This document shows, in pieces, positions 37,101-49,100 of a stretch of DNA of 64,000 nt. The DNA is from Orthonyx spaldingii (lineage: Eukaryota; Chordata; Aves; Passeriformes; Orthonychidae), in contig VZTJ01003817.1 of NCBI GenBank assembly GCA_013397795.1, forward strand, positions 1,054,001 through 1,118,000. Reading direction: 5' to 3'. Under the pieces are notes generated by a model, which saw nothing but the letters and a program-made list of their open reading frames with translations, did no database searches and had not been told where the DNA came from. The first letter of the stretch is position 1. Each line of letters begins with the position of its first letter. The translations under genes were made by a program, and so were the position numbers.

Positions 37101-40100
37101 CTGAGGACGAAGGTAGCATGTCGGGGTTGCTCAGCCCACCCCGGAATGTTGGTGGGATAACTCAGCTGTGTGAGACCACGCCCTGGAAAATGAAGTGGTT
37201 TCTCCCTGTGTAACCTTACCTGGATATGTTAATTGCAACCTGTCCCCCTACCTTATCATTTGCTCTCTCTGTATCCCCCCGCCTCCCTCTCCTCCCCTGT
37301 GCCCATTGCCCCCTGGCCAGACCCTATAACAAGGGTCTCCCAAGGCCATTCGCTCTCTTTCGCCACTGAACCCCTTCAGGAATAAAGTGCTCTGGAGCTC
37401 CATGCGACTGAGCCCTCTGATAACCCTGGTAACGCTTGGGCCATCTACCTGGGGGAGGTGGATACCTGCCAGAACATCGGCTGGGGTAGACGACAGAATT
37501 ATCTGCACCAGTACCCGGCAGTACTGGCCAGTGGGGTCTTTCGGAATCTCCAAGACCCTCCTGGTGAACGCAGAAGTTCCACCCGCCCCACACCCCCCCC
37601 AGGGACAGCGTTAGTAGCATATTCAAAAAGCATTCAAGAATAGGCCATGCAGTCAAAGCTTATTAAAAAAGTTATCTAAACTAAAAATGAAAACAAATTA
37701 GGGTACATGAATATTTTTAGGAGTAACGTTTTGGCACGTGAACTTTTCCAAACGCTTTCAGGGTCATATACTTGCCGTTCTTCCTTAGGTGAGAATCCCA
37801 TTGAAACTGGTGGGAGTTGTGCATGAATAAAACTTTGGCCCATGATTTTCCCTAATATGACATTTTTTTCTTGAATGACCTCCTGGCAACCTTGTTCATA
37901 AGTCATTTGTCATGTTTATTCTCTGAGTAAAAAGTGACTTCCATCTGTTCTTAATCTGTGTTCCCTTTAACTTCTATTTTTTGTCATTTTTTCTGTCATC
38001 CGTGTTGCACTGAAAATAGAGTTTTCCAGCTTTATTTATCCCCATGTAAGAGGTTGTAGTCATTGAAATAAATCTCCTGGCAGTCTTTTCTTTAGGCCTA
38101 GACAACCACAGTCCACAGTCATCAGGGGGAAAAAAAAAAAGACAGAGGCAAGAGCTTCAAATTGATTATTTAAATTATGGAAGTTTTACTTAGATGCCAC
38201 TCTCTAGACTGCCTTGGCTAATGCTTTCCTTTTACCTCCTTGAGGTTTTCCAGCTCTCATCTTTACAGATTTGTGATCTGGTCTCTCCTACCAGCTGTTC
38301 ATTTTAGGGGAAGCATATGTGCATGGTCTCTATGCTTTTTTCTGACATGTGACAGTACATACATAATTTTCTACATTCTCCAGTAAAGTCTACAGTCATT
38401 TTGGTGAAAAAATGGAGCCTGTTTTTTTAAGAAAAAAAAAGGAAAAATAATTATTATCTCTTTCTGATACTAAATTTAAATTTTGGCTATTAATGCTGAT
38501 TGCTCAGCATGTTATGACTTTTTAGATACAAAAACTCCTCTTCTTCCAAAGGACTGTTGCAACGTGTGTTCCCCTCTTGTGGAAATGAACATATTCCCAT
38601 CCCCTCTATTCCCAAACTCTCTAGATTTAAAGACACTGGTAGACTTGGCTTTCTTTTCCTGGTTGGGACGGTGCAGAAGAAGAAAGAAGACTCATTCTCT
38701 GAATCCTTTGATCAACAGAATGAAATCTAAGATTGAGCAATGCCTCATTATGCTGATGGACTAAATTTATCATTAATAAATATAAGATAATAAACATGGG
38801 GATAGATCTTATGTATGCAGGCATGACTAAGAGTTACAATTGCTAGTTTTAAAAAAACCAAAAAACCCAACCCAGACCCCACTGTGTTCAGCAGAGGACA
38901 AAAAAGCAAGCAACATTTGAAAACTTTTAAAAACTAAATAGAAAGTGAAACAGCAAACATCATTATTCCACTACACAAACTACAAAAACCTGTTGTACAT
39001 CCAACTTTTGAATTTTGTTTGCACTTTTGGCCTCTTTCCAGGAAGCAGACCTCATGTAGAATAATCAAGAGTGTGGAAGAGCTTGTCTGGAATAACTTCC
39101 ATAAAGGTCACGGGTACATAAAGTTGAGATCTTCACTCTTGGAACACGAGGATGGGGGGGTAGGATCTGTAACAGCACATCTGGCATGTTACTCATGGCA
39201 GATTCAAAAAGAGCAGGAGGAAGGGATTTTATTGTACAATGTATAGCTGAAATGTGAAGTTTGCTCTCATAGGATGTTATGGATGCCAATAGGTTACAGA
39301 GATTAAAAATGTTATTTAATAGAATTAATGGAATGTGAACACAGTTGTGGCTATTAAAAAGTCTGGCCTCAGCTTAGCAAGGCCCCAGAGCTGGGTTAAG
39401 GTTCTGAGGGAGCATGAGTACATGCCTGCCTCTCACACTCTTCCCTCAGCTGCTGCAACTGTCTGTTCTTGAGAGACAAACTGCAGGGAGAGGTGAATTC
39501 TGATCTCCCCCGGTGCAGCCACTGCATTTGCCTTGATGAAATCAGACTTAACACACAGCTCTTACTGCAACTGTTCCCATTCATTCAGATCCAACCTTTA
39601 ATTTATTTGCAGCTCTGTATTAAAAAAACCAAACCACTACCAAAGAGGAGCTTTGTTGGTTAGCATTTTTCAGTCATGGGGCTCTGATTGATGAGTGGGG
39701 AAGGATGTGACCTAGGAGGTCTGGAAATTCATCCCTCAGCCCTGTCCTGCTATGTGGCTGCCTGCTTTGCTTGTGTTTCATGGCCCATGCCAGCTCACTT
39801 TGTAGGCTGGGGTGATGAGTGCCTGTGCAACAGAGTCCTTGTTGGCTGGACTGCAGTGTAGGGACCTTTTTTCATCCAGACAATGCTGATTTTTATTGTT
39901 TTTGTGGGTTCCTTTTAGAAGGCACTGCCTACATTTTTCTTTTGTATCATCCCTCTTTTGCTTACTGCTGAATGCTTGCTGGGTTCATATTGTATTTCTT
40001 CCATTCCTTCTCAAGCCAATACATGACCTCTGAAGTAGATGGCCCTGGGAAAAGGCTTTATCCATGCTTTCTAACAGTTTTGGGGGTTTTTTTTGTTTAA

Positions 40101-43100
40101 ATAAATAGTTTTATTTTTGTTTAAAACAGATTATAATTGGCCTTGAGGGAGAAGACTGCTTTAATAATTGATTTTAAGCATTTTGCTACTAAACTGGCTT
40201 ATTTTCATTTTAAGGTTTTATTTATTCCCATTTTTAAAATAGTGCAATGTATTTGGAATACACATTGCAAACATGTAATTCTCAGATGCTGGCATTCTGT
40301 TTTTCAGGAAAACCAACTAGTTTTAGTTTTAAAATTGTTGTAGTAGGAGACCCATCAAACCCATGGTAGCAAATTGGTAACTGTTTTTGGCAGGTTTTAT
40401 CCCACTGAATATCCAACTTGTTGATTTTTTTATTATTCTAGTTTGTCAGTCAGAAATTATAGAAGCACAGAACGGTTTGTGTTCAAAGGGACCTTAAAGA
40501 TCATCTAGTTTCTATCCCTAATAGGTGCCTATAGCACATCCCATGTACAAAATACTAATGATGTACAAGTCACAAGATGGTGATCTGAGAGTTAATAACA
40601 TATTATGGATTCTCCTGTAAAGAGAGAATGCCCATTTGGTGCCCAAGGTGGGAGAGCAGTGGAAGTGGAATTCTTGAGTCCCATTGAAAAGTGACTGAAG
40701 GCAAAAACTGCCAGTGTGACCTCTATTGTCAGCCCTAACAGAAATGTAGGGATAAACATCAAAATGGGTTTTTTTAACTCTTTTAACTTTGTTTTAAATC
40801 TTAACAGAGATTTGTGTGGGAGAAAATTTGCCTGAGTGACACCCATTGAAGAAAGACACTCTACCACTATTATCTCCTGATTATTATTATTATAATTATT
40901 ATTATTATTATTTTAACTTGGCTGAAATGGCTCGAATGGAAAACATGAAGAGTTTAGCTGACAGACAGACCCTGCCTTGCTGTCACAGGGTTTTCGTAAG
41001 ATGAGATCAGAAGGAGGAGCTCAAGTGAGAAATTGTCTCTGGAAGTGTTTAGGTTTTTGCATACAGAGGTACCACAAGAGAGGGGAAAAAAGGAACATCA
41101 AGGAAGATCTGAAAAGAGATCACATAATATAATCACATTTTTTTCAGATATAGTTCTACTTCTTTGATATGTAATGTTGTGCTGAAAAGAACTTTGTATT
41201 AGACAAAATGTGAACATCGAGCTCTCACTATTGAGCTCTCTGTCATAACTTAATTATTTCTCTTTTTTCTCTGTCATTTTTTTGTATAGGTGGAAAATGT
41301 TAGGTTACTTGATCGTTTATCTTCAAGAAGAGCTGTGCTGGGAACCTTGTATTTAACAGCTACCCATGTCATATTTGTGGAGAACGGTTCTGAAACTCGC
41401 AAAGAAACCTGGGTATGAATTTTTCTTATTTCAGTTAATTGTAAGTGCATGGCACTTTACTGATGGTAATTTGAAAACTATTTCCAAAACACTTTAAAGA
41501 TACTAAATTAGTTCAATATAGATGCTTTTATGAAGTGATGTGAATTTCCAGCCTAGTAATTTTCAAAAATTTTCAGTGGATTCTATAGATATTACAATAC
41601 AGTAAGAGGAGTGGAAGGGCCTTCAGTGTATGAATCCCAGATATGACTGACTGAGGAACAGCTGCTATAAACTGCACTGTTGCTCCTAGCATCCAGGAAA
41701 AACTGAGGAGAAATACCAAGTGAACGACTTCCTTGGCTCTGTCCATTATTGGCCTTCTCCCTTACTGCTAGTGTTGAGTCAGTGTTTTTTGTTGGTTTAA
41801 TATTTTAAGGTTTTTTTATAAAGTAGTATTTGAATTAACTATTTTGATTGATTGACAGCATATGTTGCATTTTGTTGTGGTTTAACCCCAGCCATTGACC
41901 AAGCACCATGCAACCACTCGCTCACTTCCCAGCCAGCAGAATCAGGGAGAGAATCTAAAGGGTAAAAGGTAGAAAACTCATGGGTTAAGATGAAGACAGT
42001 TTAACAGGGAAAGCAAAAGCCACACATGCAGCAAAGCAAAACAAGGAATGAATCCACTGCTTCCCATGGGCAGGCAGGTGTTCAGCCATCTCCAGGAGAG
42101 CAGGGCCCATCACACCTTACAGTGACTTGAGATGGCAAACACCATCACTCCAAACTGCTGCCTTCTTCCTCCCACTTTACATAGTGAGCATGATGCCGTA
42201 TGGTCTGGAATACCTCTTTGGTCAGTTGGGTTCACCTGTCCTGGATGTGCCTCCTCCCAACTCCCCATACACTCTCAGTTTCCTTGCTAGCATTGCAGTA
42301 GGTCTTGGCTCTGTGTAAGCAATAACAAAGCCATCTCTATATTATCAACTCTGTGTTCAGTGCAAATCCAAAACACAGCCCCATACCAGCCACTGTGAAG
42401 GAAATTAACTACCCCAGCCAAAACCAGCACACATGTACACATACAGGTACAACTATTGCTCAGTGTCATACATTTGAGAGTCTTTTATGTAGTTTAATTA
42501 TGCACCCCTTGTCCATTTTTGCACTAATTAATTCCATCTTCCTCTGATCCCATTATTCCTGAGCAGATTTTAATTGTAATGTTTAATCTCATTTGATGCA
42601 GTATTTAAAATTATATCAGCATTACCATGCTACCCATGAGGAGGCACAATATTTTAGCCTTATGTAACTGATGCTGGTTCATCTTTTCACTGTGCAAATA
42701 GATGAAAAGAGCTTTGACAACCACTAGCTTACACTAAAGCAAACAAACAAAAAGCTCTGGATAACATGAGCAGGCTGGTGTTTGAGCAGCTGAAACACTG
42801 CAGAAATGCCTCTTTGTCTGCAGGTGATGTATCAAGCTGCTTGAGCCTGAAGCTGGAGACAGGAACCAAACTACAAGAGGAGGAGTGTGAGGGTTTTCTG
42901 AACCAGTAGAGAAAGCTACTGTGCCTGCCCTGGCACATCATTATAAATAATTACTTTTCTTCTTAAAGATTTAACTAGCATGACTGTTTTCAATTCCCTA
43001 CAGGTTCTCCACAGCCAGATTTCCTCTATTGAGAAGCAGGCCACCACTGCCACTGGTTGCCCATTACTGATCCGCTGCAAGAACTTCCAGGTCATCCAGC

Positions 43101-46100
43101 TGGTCATCCCTCAGGAACGAGACTGCCATGACATTTACATATCTCTGATACGTCTGGCTCGACCAGGTATGGGAAGAAAACAGCACACAAATCAATCCTT
43201 ATTCTGAAGAGGGAGAATTTAATGGAAGAAACGTATCTGTACATCTTTGTCCCTTGCAGGTTAAGGAAAAAAGGCTCATTAGAGATGTGTTATGAGGGAA
43301 ATATTAAAATAATCACTTGTGGAGCAATGAAGAAAGCTCATTATAACAATTAGTTCATTCCATAAAGTATGACATGAACTTCTATTTAAAATAATACTCT
43401 AGGGTATCATGGGTCATAAAATATATTATAATGCTGTTTTATGTGCAACTCCTTTGCTGGATGCCTTGTGTAAATGTAAATTTAGGAGAGTATTCTAAAT
43501 TCAGGGAACTTTCATACCGCTGTTGTGACAAAAACTTTACAATATATTTAGTGGTCCTGCCAAGATCTGCATTTTGACTTTTTGACCTGTGCAGAAATTC
43601 CTTAAAATCAGTGAAAGGTTTTGCAGCAAGTAGTTGTTTTATTTCACTGGACTGCCTGTGTTTTGGCCTATTATTATCTACATTTTGAATATGCCCTGTG
43701 TGTTTCTGAATTACGTTCAGTATCCTTTTGAAACCTTTACCCTTTTCAATGAAAAATCAAATGTTGTGTCAAAACCCAACATTTGATTGCCTACATTATA
43801 GCTCCTTTCTGCACTATGCTCTCCTAAGACCCAACTGACAAAGCTTCTGGATTGTTTATTTTAAACTGTAACTCTAGAAATATAACACCAACTTTTGTTC
43901 TTTACTATTATTTTAACAGTATGCAAAGAAATTATCTACTATAGTCTTTACAAAGCTGACAACACTGGCTTTGATTCTTTTCTTGTTTCGGAGAGCCCCA
44001 ATTTTATCTACTTTGTAGAGGGGAAAAAATTGCACAGTCCACCATCACAGCTACTGAACTTTATGAAGTACTACTAGTAGCAATAGTACTATGTAAGTGT
44101 AGCAGAAGTAACTTGGTAAGCTAGGTGATGCAGGATGAAAGTAATCAGAGAAATTTAAAACAATGAGAAAAATTCAATCAGTGGCTCTGCTGATGTAAAT
44201 CTGGATTCATTCCATGCACCTCAGCTGCAAGTACCTGTTCATAGATACTGGAGGTCATGTGATTCTGTAATCCTTTTTCTTGGAGGCAGGAGGAGGTGTG
44301 TGTGCTGCTATGCACCAGAATGATGAAAGGAAGAGTAGCTGAGGACCCTGAATATAAGTTTAGTGATTGACTGCAATAGACAAGAAGATTTGAGTAAAGA
44401 AGATGCAGTAACAGCACTGTAGAATTAGCTCTTTGTACAGTTTAGCTGCACAGTAGTTTTCCTTTTCCAGCAAACTATTTGATCATGATGTGAGACAGGA
44501 TAAAATTTTTCCTACTTACTCAGAATTAGAAGGCTCTGATTCAAGCTGAGTCATATGAACCCTAACAATGCTCTGCCATGTCATCTTGTCAGGACATGAA
44601 ACTGTACTTTCTTTAGGTAATACAGTTACACAGCATTAGAAGGTATGCTTTACTCCATGAGCAGATAATTTGACTTATTCAGGCTCTACTTTCCATTCTC
44701 TGCCTGTTCTTTTCACTTATTCCTGAGGGAAGCTTATGTTGTGTACTGGCTTAGTATGTTCTATGCTATCTGATGTCCTACTTACTTTAAAGGTGAAGGT
44801 TGTGCTTGATTTAATTTTTGCTAGAATTTTAATAAGGTCAAACTGTCAGCTGAATACAGTCTTTTTGCTTAATTAAGCCATTTTGTGAGACAAGACGGCC
44901 ATAAGATACAACATGGTTACTAGCAGGATTGCAGATGTTTATGGCAAAATATCTGTGAAAGATTGGGAAAGGTCCTATTAGCAAAGATGTGGTAACTGAC
45001 CTTTAAGGCACTGACTACTAATACTTGAACATTTTTGTTACCACCTACAGATACCATCATGTGGTAATACCAATAATGTGGAGGCAGACTTCAGTCATAA
45101 ATAACCTGGATACATAGGTGGATTTTTAAAGGCTTTCCTTGGGCCTGTGAACAGCAGGTCCATTGGAAAGAAAATCCAGATGCTTTTGACAACCAAGCAG
45201 TGAAAACAGGAGCTCAGATTGCTACCAAAAGCTCAGCTTGGATTTGTGGATTGTGCTAAAACTTTATGCTAACAGATGAGAAATAAACCAGACTGTCTTC
45301 CTAATCTGTACTATGCCAGAAGTTTGAAACTGGAGAATACAGAAGGAGTTTAAACTGCTGGAAAAATGTGCAAATAGTTCTCTTTTTTCTCCCTACTCAA
45401 GACTTTGTTGATTTTCAGTATGTTCCTGACAGAGTTAACATGAATTTTCTTTCTTTCTGTTCATACTTTTGTGTGTGTATATATACAATTAATTTAATGA
45501 CATTTAAAAAGGTGAAACTTAACTTACATTAGATCTTCAGAAGCCATAATAAAAATAAAAGTAAAGACTTTCTATAGAAAAAGATGGGAGTGTTATTGCG
45601 GGGGGTGTTTATTATTTTTATAGCTCTAAGATCTGTACAGTACAGAATACTGTCATGTACTAAGATTCTGCTTATTTGGTATATGTTATTAGAAAAGGAA
45701 GTGTAGTGTTAAATTTACTGATTGTAGAGCAAGTGTATCAGTGGAGAAGTATGAAATCAGAGAGGACTCAGCTTGTGATTTACTTCAGTTCTAAAGTTAA
45801 AGATCTGTTGATCAGGAAGTTTTAAAGAACTTTGACTAACAGAATGAAATATACCCTTGTAACATAGCAATATCTAAAGTATCAATGAGGACATTCATTT
45901 CAAGTTGTATGCTGGATCCTCTTGTCAGTAACAGTTGGGATTCAATGGCAATGGTGTCTGGCTGTCACGGGTCACCAGGATTAAGACACTTGTTAAATAC
46001 AGATATACTCCTAAACAAAATTTAAAACTCCAGCACCATCAGACTTTCATATACTGTACGTGGTCGAGGGGGACAGGTGGCAGAGCTACTTAAACAACTT

Positions 46101-49100
46101 TCTGGTCATGATAAAATGATTGATGTAGCATATGCTTCTTTTATGCTATTACATCATGTGTATCTCCAATGCATTTGCTAATAATTCAAGGACGGAATTT
46201 TGCAGTCCACAAAACTAAGGCTTCATTGGATCTATTGGAAACCTTCCTAATTAGGGACAAAGACCACTGAGTTTTTTTCATTTTTGGAGGAATGTGCTGC
46301 ATAGTCCATTGTTCATATCTTTTGTCTTTGCCACAGGACAGATGTTACATTAATAAAGGGACTTCTAAACTACCTCTAGATAGCAAATTCTTTTGAAGAA
46401 CAAGCGCTTACTCTGGCACTGACTTCAGTTTTCTTTGGATGAAAGCACATAGCTGACATTTTGTCTTTGTGCTGCGGAAAGTTTTTACAAATCTACTGAA
46501 GACTAGCAGAACAGTGTATTTTAAGTAGCACTTCTATTAAGGCATATACATTGCAACATATACAAATAACAAAAGAGCACATACTTTCAAAGTTTTCTTG
46601 ACAGCAGATATACGCCAGGATATGTGGCTTTTTAAAGCAAAGTGTACTCTTTTAAAGGAAACTACAGCAAGGGCAACACCAAGTTCTGGTTTTGAGGTGT
46701 GGTTTCAGGATGAGAAATCTGAAGTTGTTTACTGTTTCTGTTTCTTTGCTTATTTTTTTTTCCCAGTGAAATATGAAGAGCTGTATTGCTTCTCCTTCAA
46801 TCCAAAATTAGATAAAGAAGAACGAGAACAAGGCTGGAAGCTTGTGGATCTCAATGAAGAATATAATCGGATGGGTGTTCCAAACACCTACTGGCAGATT
46901 AGTGATGTAAACAGAGACTACGGAGTGAGTTGTTGTGATTTTTCTGTTACAGAGGCTGTCTGTACAATAAATCAGCAGCCTGACTGAGGACTACTGTAGT
47001 GCTTAGTGGCATCATCTTTTTGTGCTCAGTGCTGTAGTGAGGTGCAGTTCCTCTACTATTTCACATAAAATGGCACACAGAAAGTGAGAGAAAGGTTGTG
47101 TCTTCATTTAACAGATGTGGAAAGGAAGCACAGAAAATATGTCCACAATGTTTTAAATGTTAGGGTTTGGCTGCCTGGGAAGAAGTTCCAGTGATACCTA
47201 ACGTTATGTGTGTGAATAAGAGTTTCCCTGACATGTAGGGCTATGTAAAATTACTACGTAGTCATTTTAAGAGAAAGAAATTACTCAAAATAGTGAGCTT
47301 GGCAATATTTTTTCCTCACTGGCTATTCCCACACTCCTTTTGAAGCATGTATGATTGACTGTCAGTGTTTTTCAGTCGTCTTATAGGTCATATATCTTCC
47401 TAGCTGCCTGTTCTCCTGCCTTGTTCATTCTTGTATGATTGAAGACCTTAGAATATTAATTAATTGTGAGAAATAATAACCAAGATACTTTTGAAGAAAG
47501 TTTGTCCATGCACTCCATTGGCTCTGTTGCTGGAACATATCCATGTTAAAGAAGGACTGTGAAGTTCTCAGAGTAGACTGAATGTGCTGTCAGGGTTTGT
47601 TTTCTTTTTGTTAAAATGAATGGAAAAAAATGTTTGACCTCTTTTAAGATAAAGTGTAGGAAAAATGTCATCATGAATAAAATCCAGTTCACCACAGCAG
47701 CAACTGTAACCACAAGCCCTTCCTTTGCTTTCTTCTTCATTACATATCTCATGACTCAGAAAATAATTTCTTCCTGGGCATCCTTAGTACTTTAGTCATC
47801 TCAGAAAGTCAAGGGGAGATACTGAATATCCTTTTTCTGTTGGTCAGAACGCTACAGACAATATCAGGAAAAGGGGGTAAAAACCAGGATTCCGTCTGGT
47901 GGTCTCACTTGTCTCCAGAGGAAATTTGGGGCTTTTTTTGCAGGCTCATTGGGTTCCTCTCAGGAGTGGTAGGCATTGTCAGGGCTGCTAGCCTTTTGGT
48001 AACCTCATTTCATGTGGCTTAATTTCTTGTCTCCATGTCCCTATTTTTGTCCTTTTTTTTAAATATCAAGTTTTCTGGAAAATTTGTCTCTATTGTCCCC
48101 TCATATTATTGTCCCCTCCCAGCAGAAGGTTTGAGAACTTCACCCCCTCCCATCCTTACTCCCAAATTCTGCTACAGAGGACACTGCAGTTGTAAATACA
48201 ACCTTGCTGTATGTAATGGTAAATCTTTTCCGGTATGAATGTGTGTTAAACCTGTCTGTTCTCAGCAAGGCATGAATTAGCATTTGGAAATACAGCCCTT
48301 CACCATTTTGCTTCAGGTTTGCCATCTGTAAGTTAGGATGAATATTTTCAGCTTCAAAAGAATGTTTTGAGCAGTGTCAGTGATATGTATACAATGAGAC
48401 CAGAATATTCCCTAAGGTTTGAGTTCTTTGGTATTCTATTTTTGCTGTGTAAATGGCTAATGCTACTTGTGTTTTGTAGATCAACCAAACAGAGTTTCCT
48501 TTCACAGGTCTGTGACTCCTATCCTACAGAAGTCTATGTACCAAAGTCTGCAAATGCACACATCATAGTGGGGAGTTCTAAATTTCGGAGCCGAAGGCGT
48601 TTCCCAGCTCTTTCCTACTACTGCAAGGGTAACAATGTAAGTGTGAATTTGTAGCCTTGAAGGGTTTGCTTATTTTGGCCTTGGTCTCGTAATTCTTCTA
48701 GTAAGGTTTTGCAAGAAGAAATCAGTGTTTATTTAATTAAAAAAATTCTTAATGTAGTCTGGTTAGTGTGGTTAGTTCATTAATAGGCATTAATAGGCAT
48801 TTGATGCAGACATTTAAACCCAGTTTCATCATCCAGCTAACACAAAAAATATGTGATCTCTGTATCACAAGGAAGTGGAGTGGTACAAGAGGCCCTGAGA
48901 CATGGGTGGCAGAGGAGTGAAGGCCAGTAGCAGGCAGCTTAGTAGGTGGTTGGGAGGAGAACAGAGCAATTTTGGATCTGGTAGTCACAGCTTGAGAGCA
49001 AGTTGAGGAGATGAAAGGCTATGCTTGCATCAGTTAGAGAATCAGGAATAGCTTTTCAAGAAAAGATCTGTGAAGAGACACAGAAAGGATGGATATAAGA

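Larger units (their letters stand above)
28173..41289 (+). other. MTMR7 intron 1 (13.1 kb)
   Basis: A GT-AG intron holding the N gap, the GC-rich block at 32407-32720, the LTR at 37119-37613, a reverse CR1 tail at 40456-40545 and microsatellites. Open frames such as 35865-36284 (+) and 30485-30920 (-) have no recognisable domain. Confidence 0.85.
41413..46766 (+). other. MTMR7 introns 2 and 3 (41413-43003 and 43167-46766)
   Basis: Intron 2 carries the antisense LTR; intron 3 carries the 12-bp inverted repeat at 43755-43788. Nothing else is recognisable. Exon 3 lies between them at 43004-43166. Confidence 0.85.

Noticed and set aside
45455..45490. TG/TA-rich stretch in intron 3
   Set aside because: Too short and interrupted to list as a repeat.
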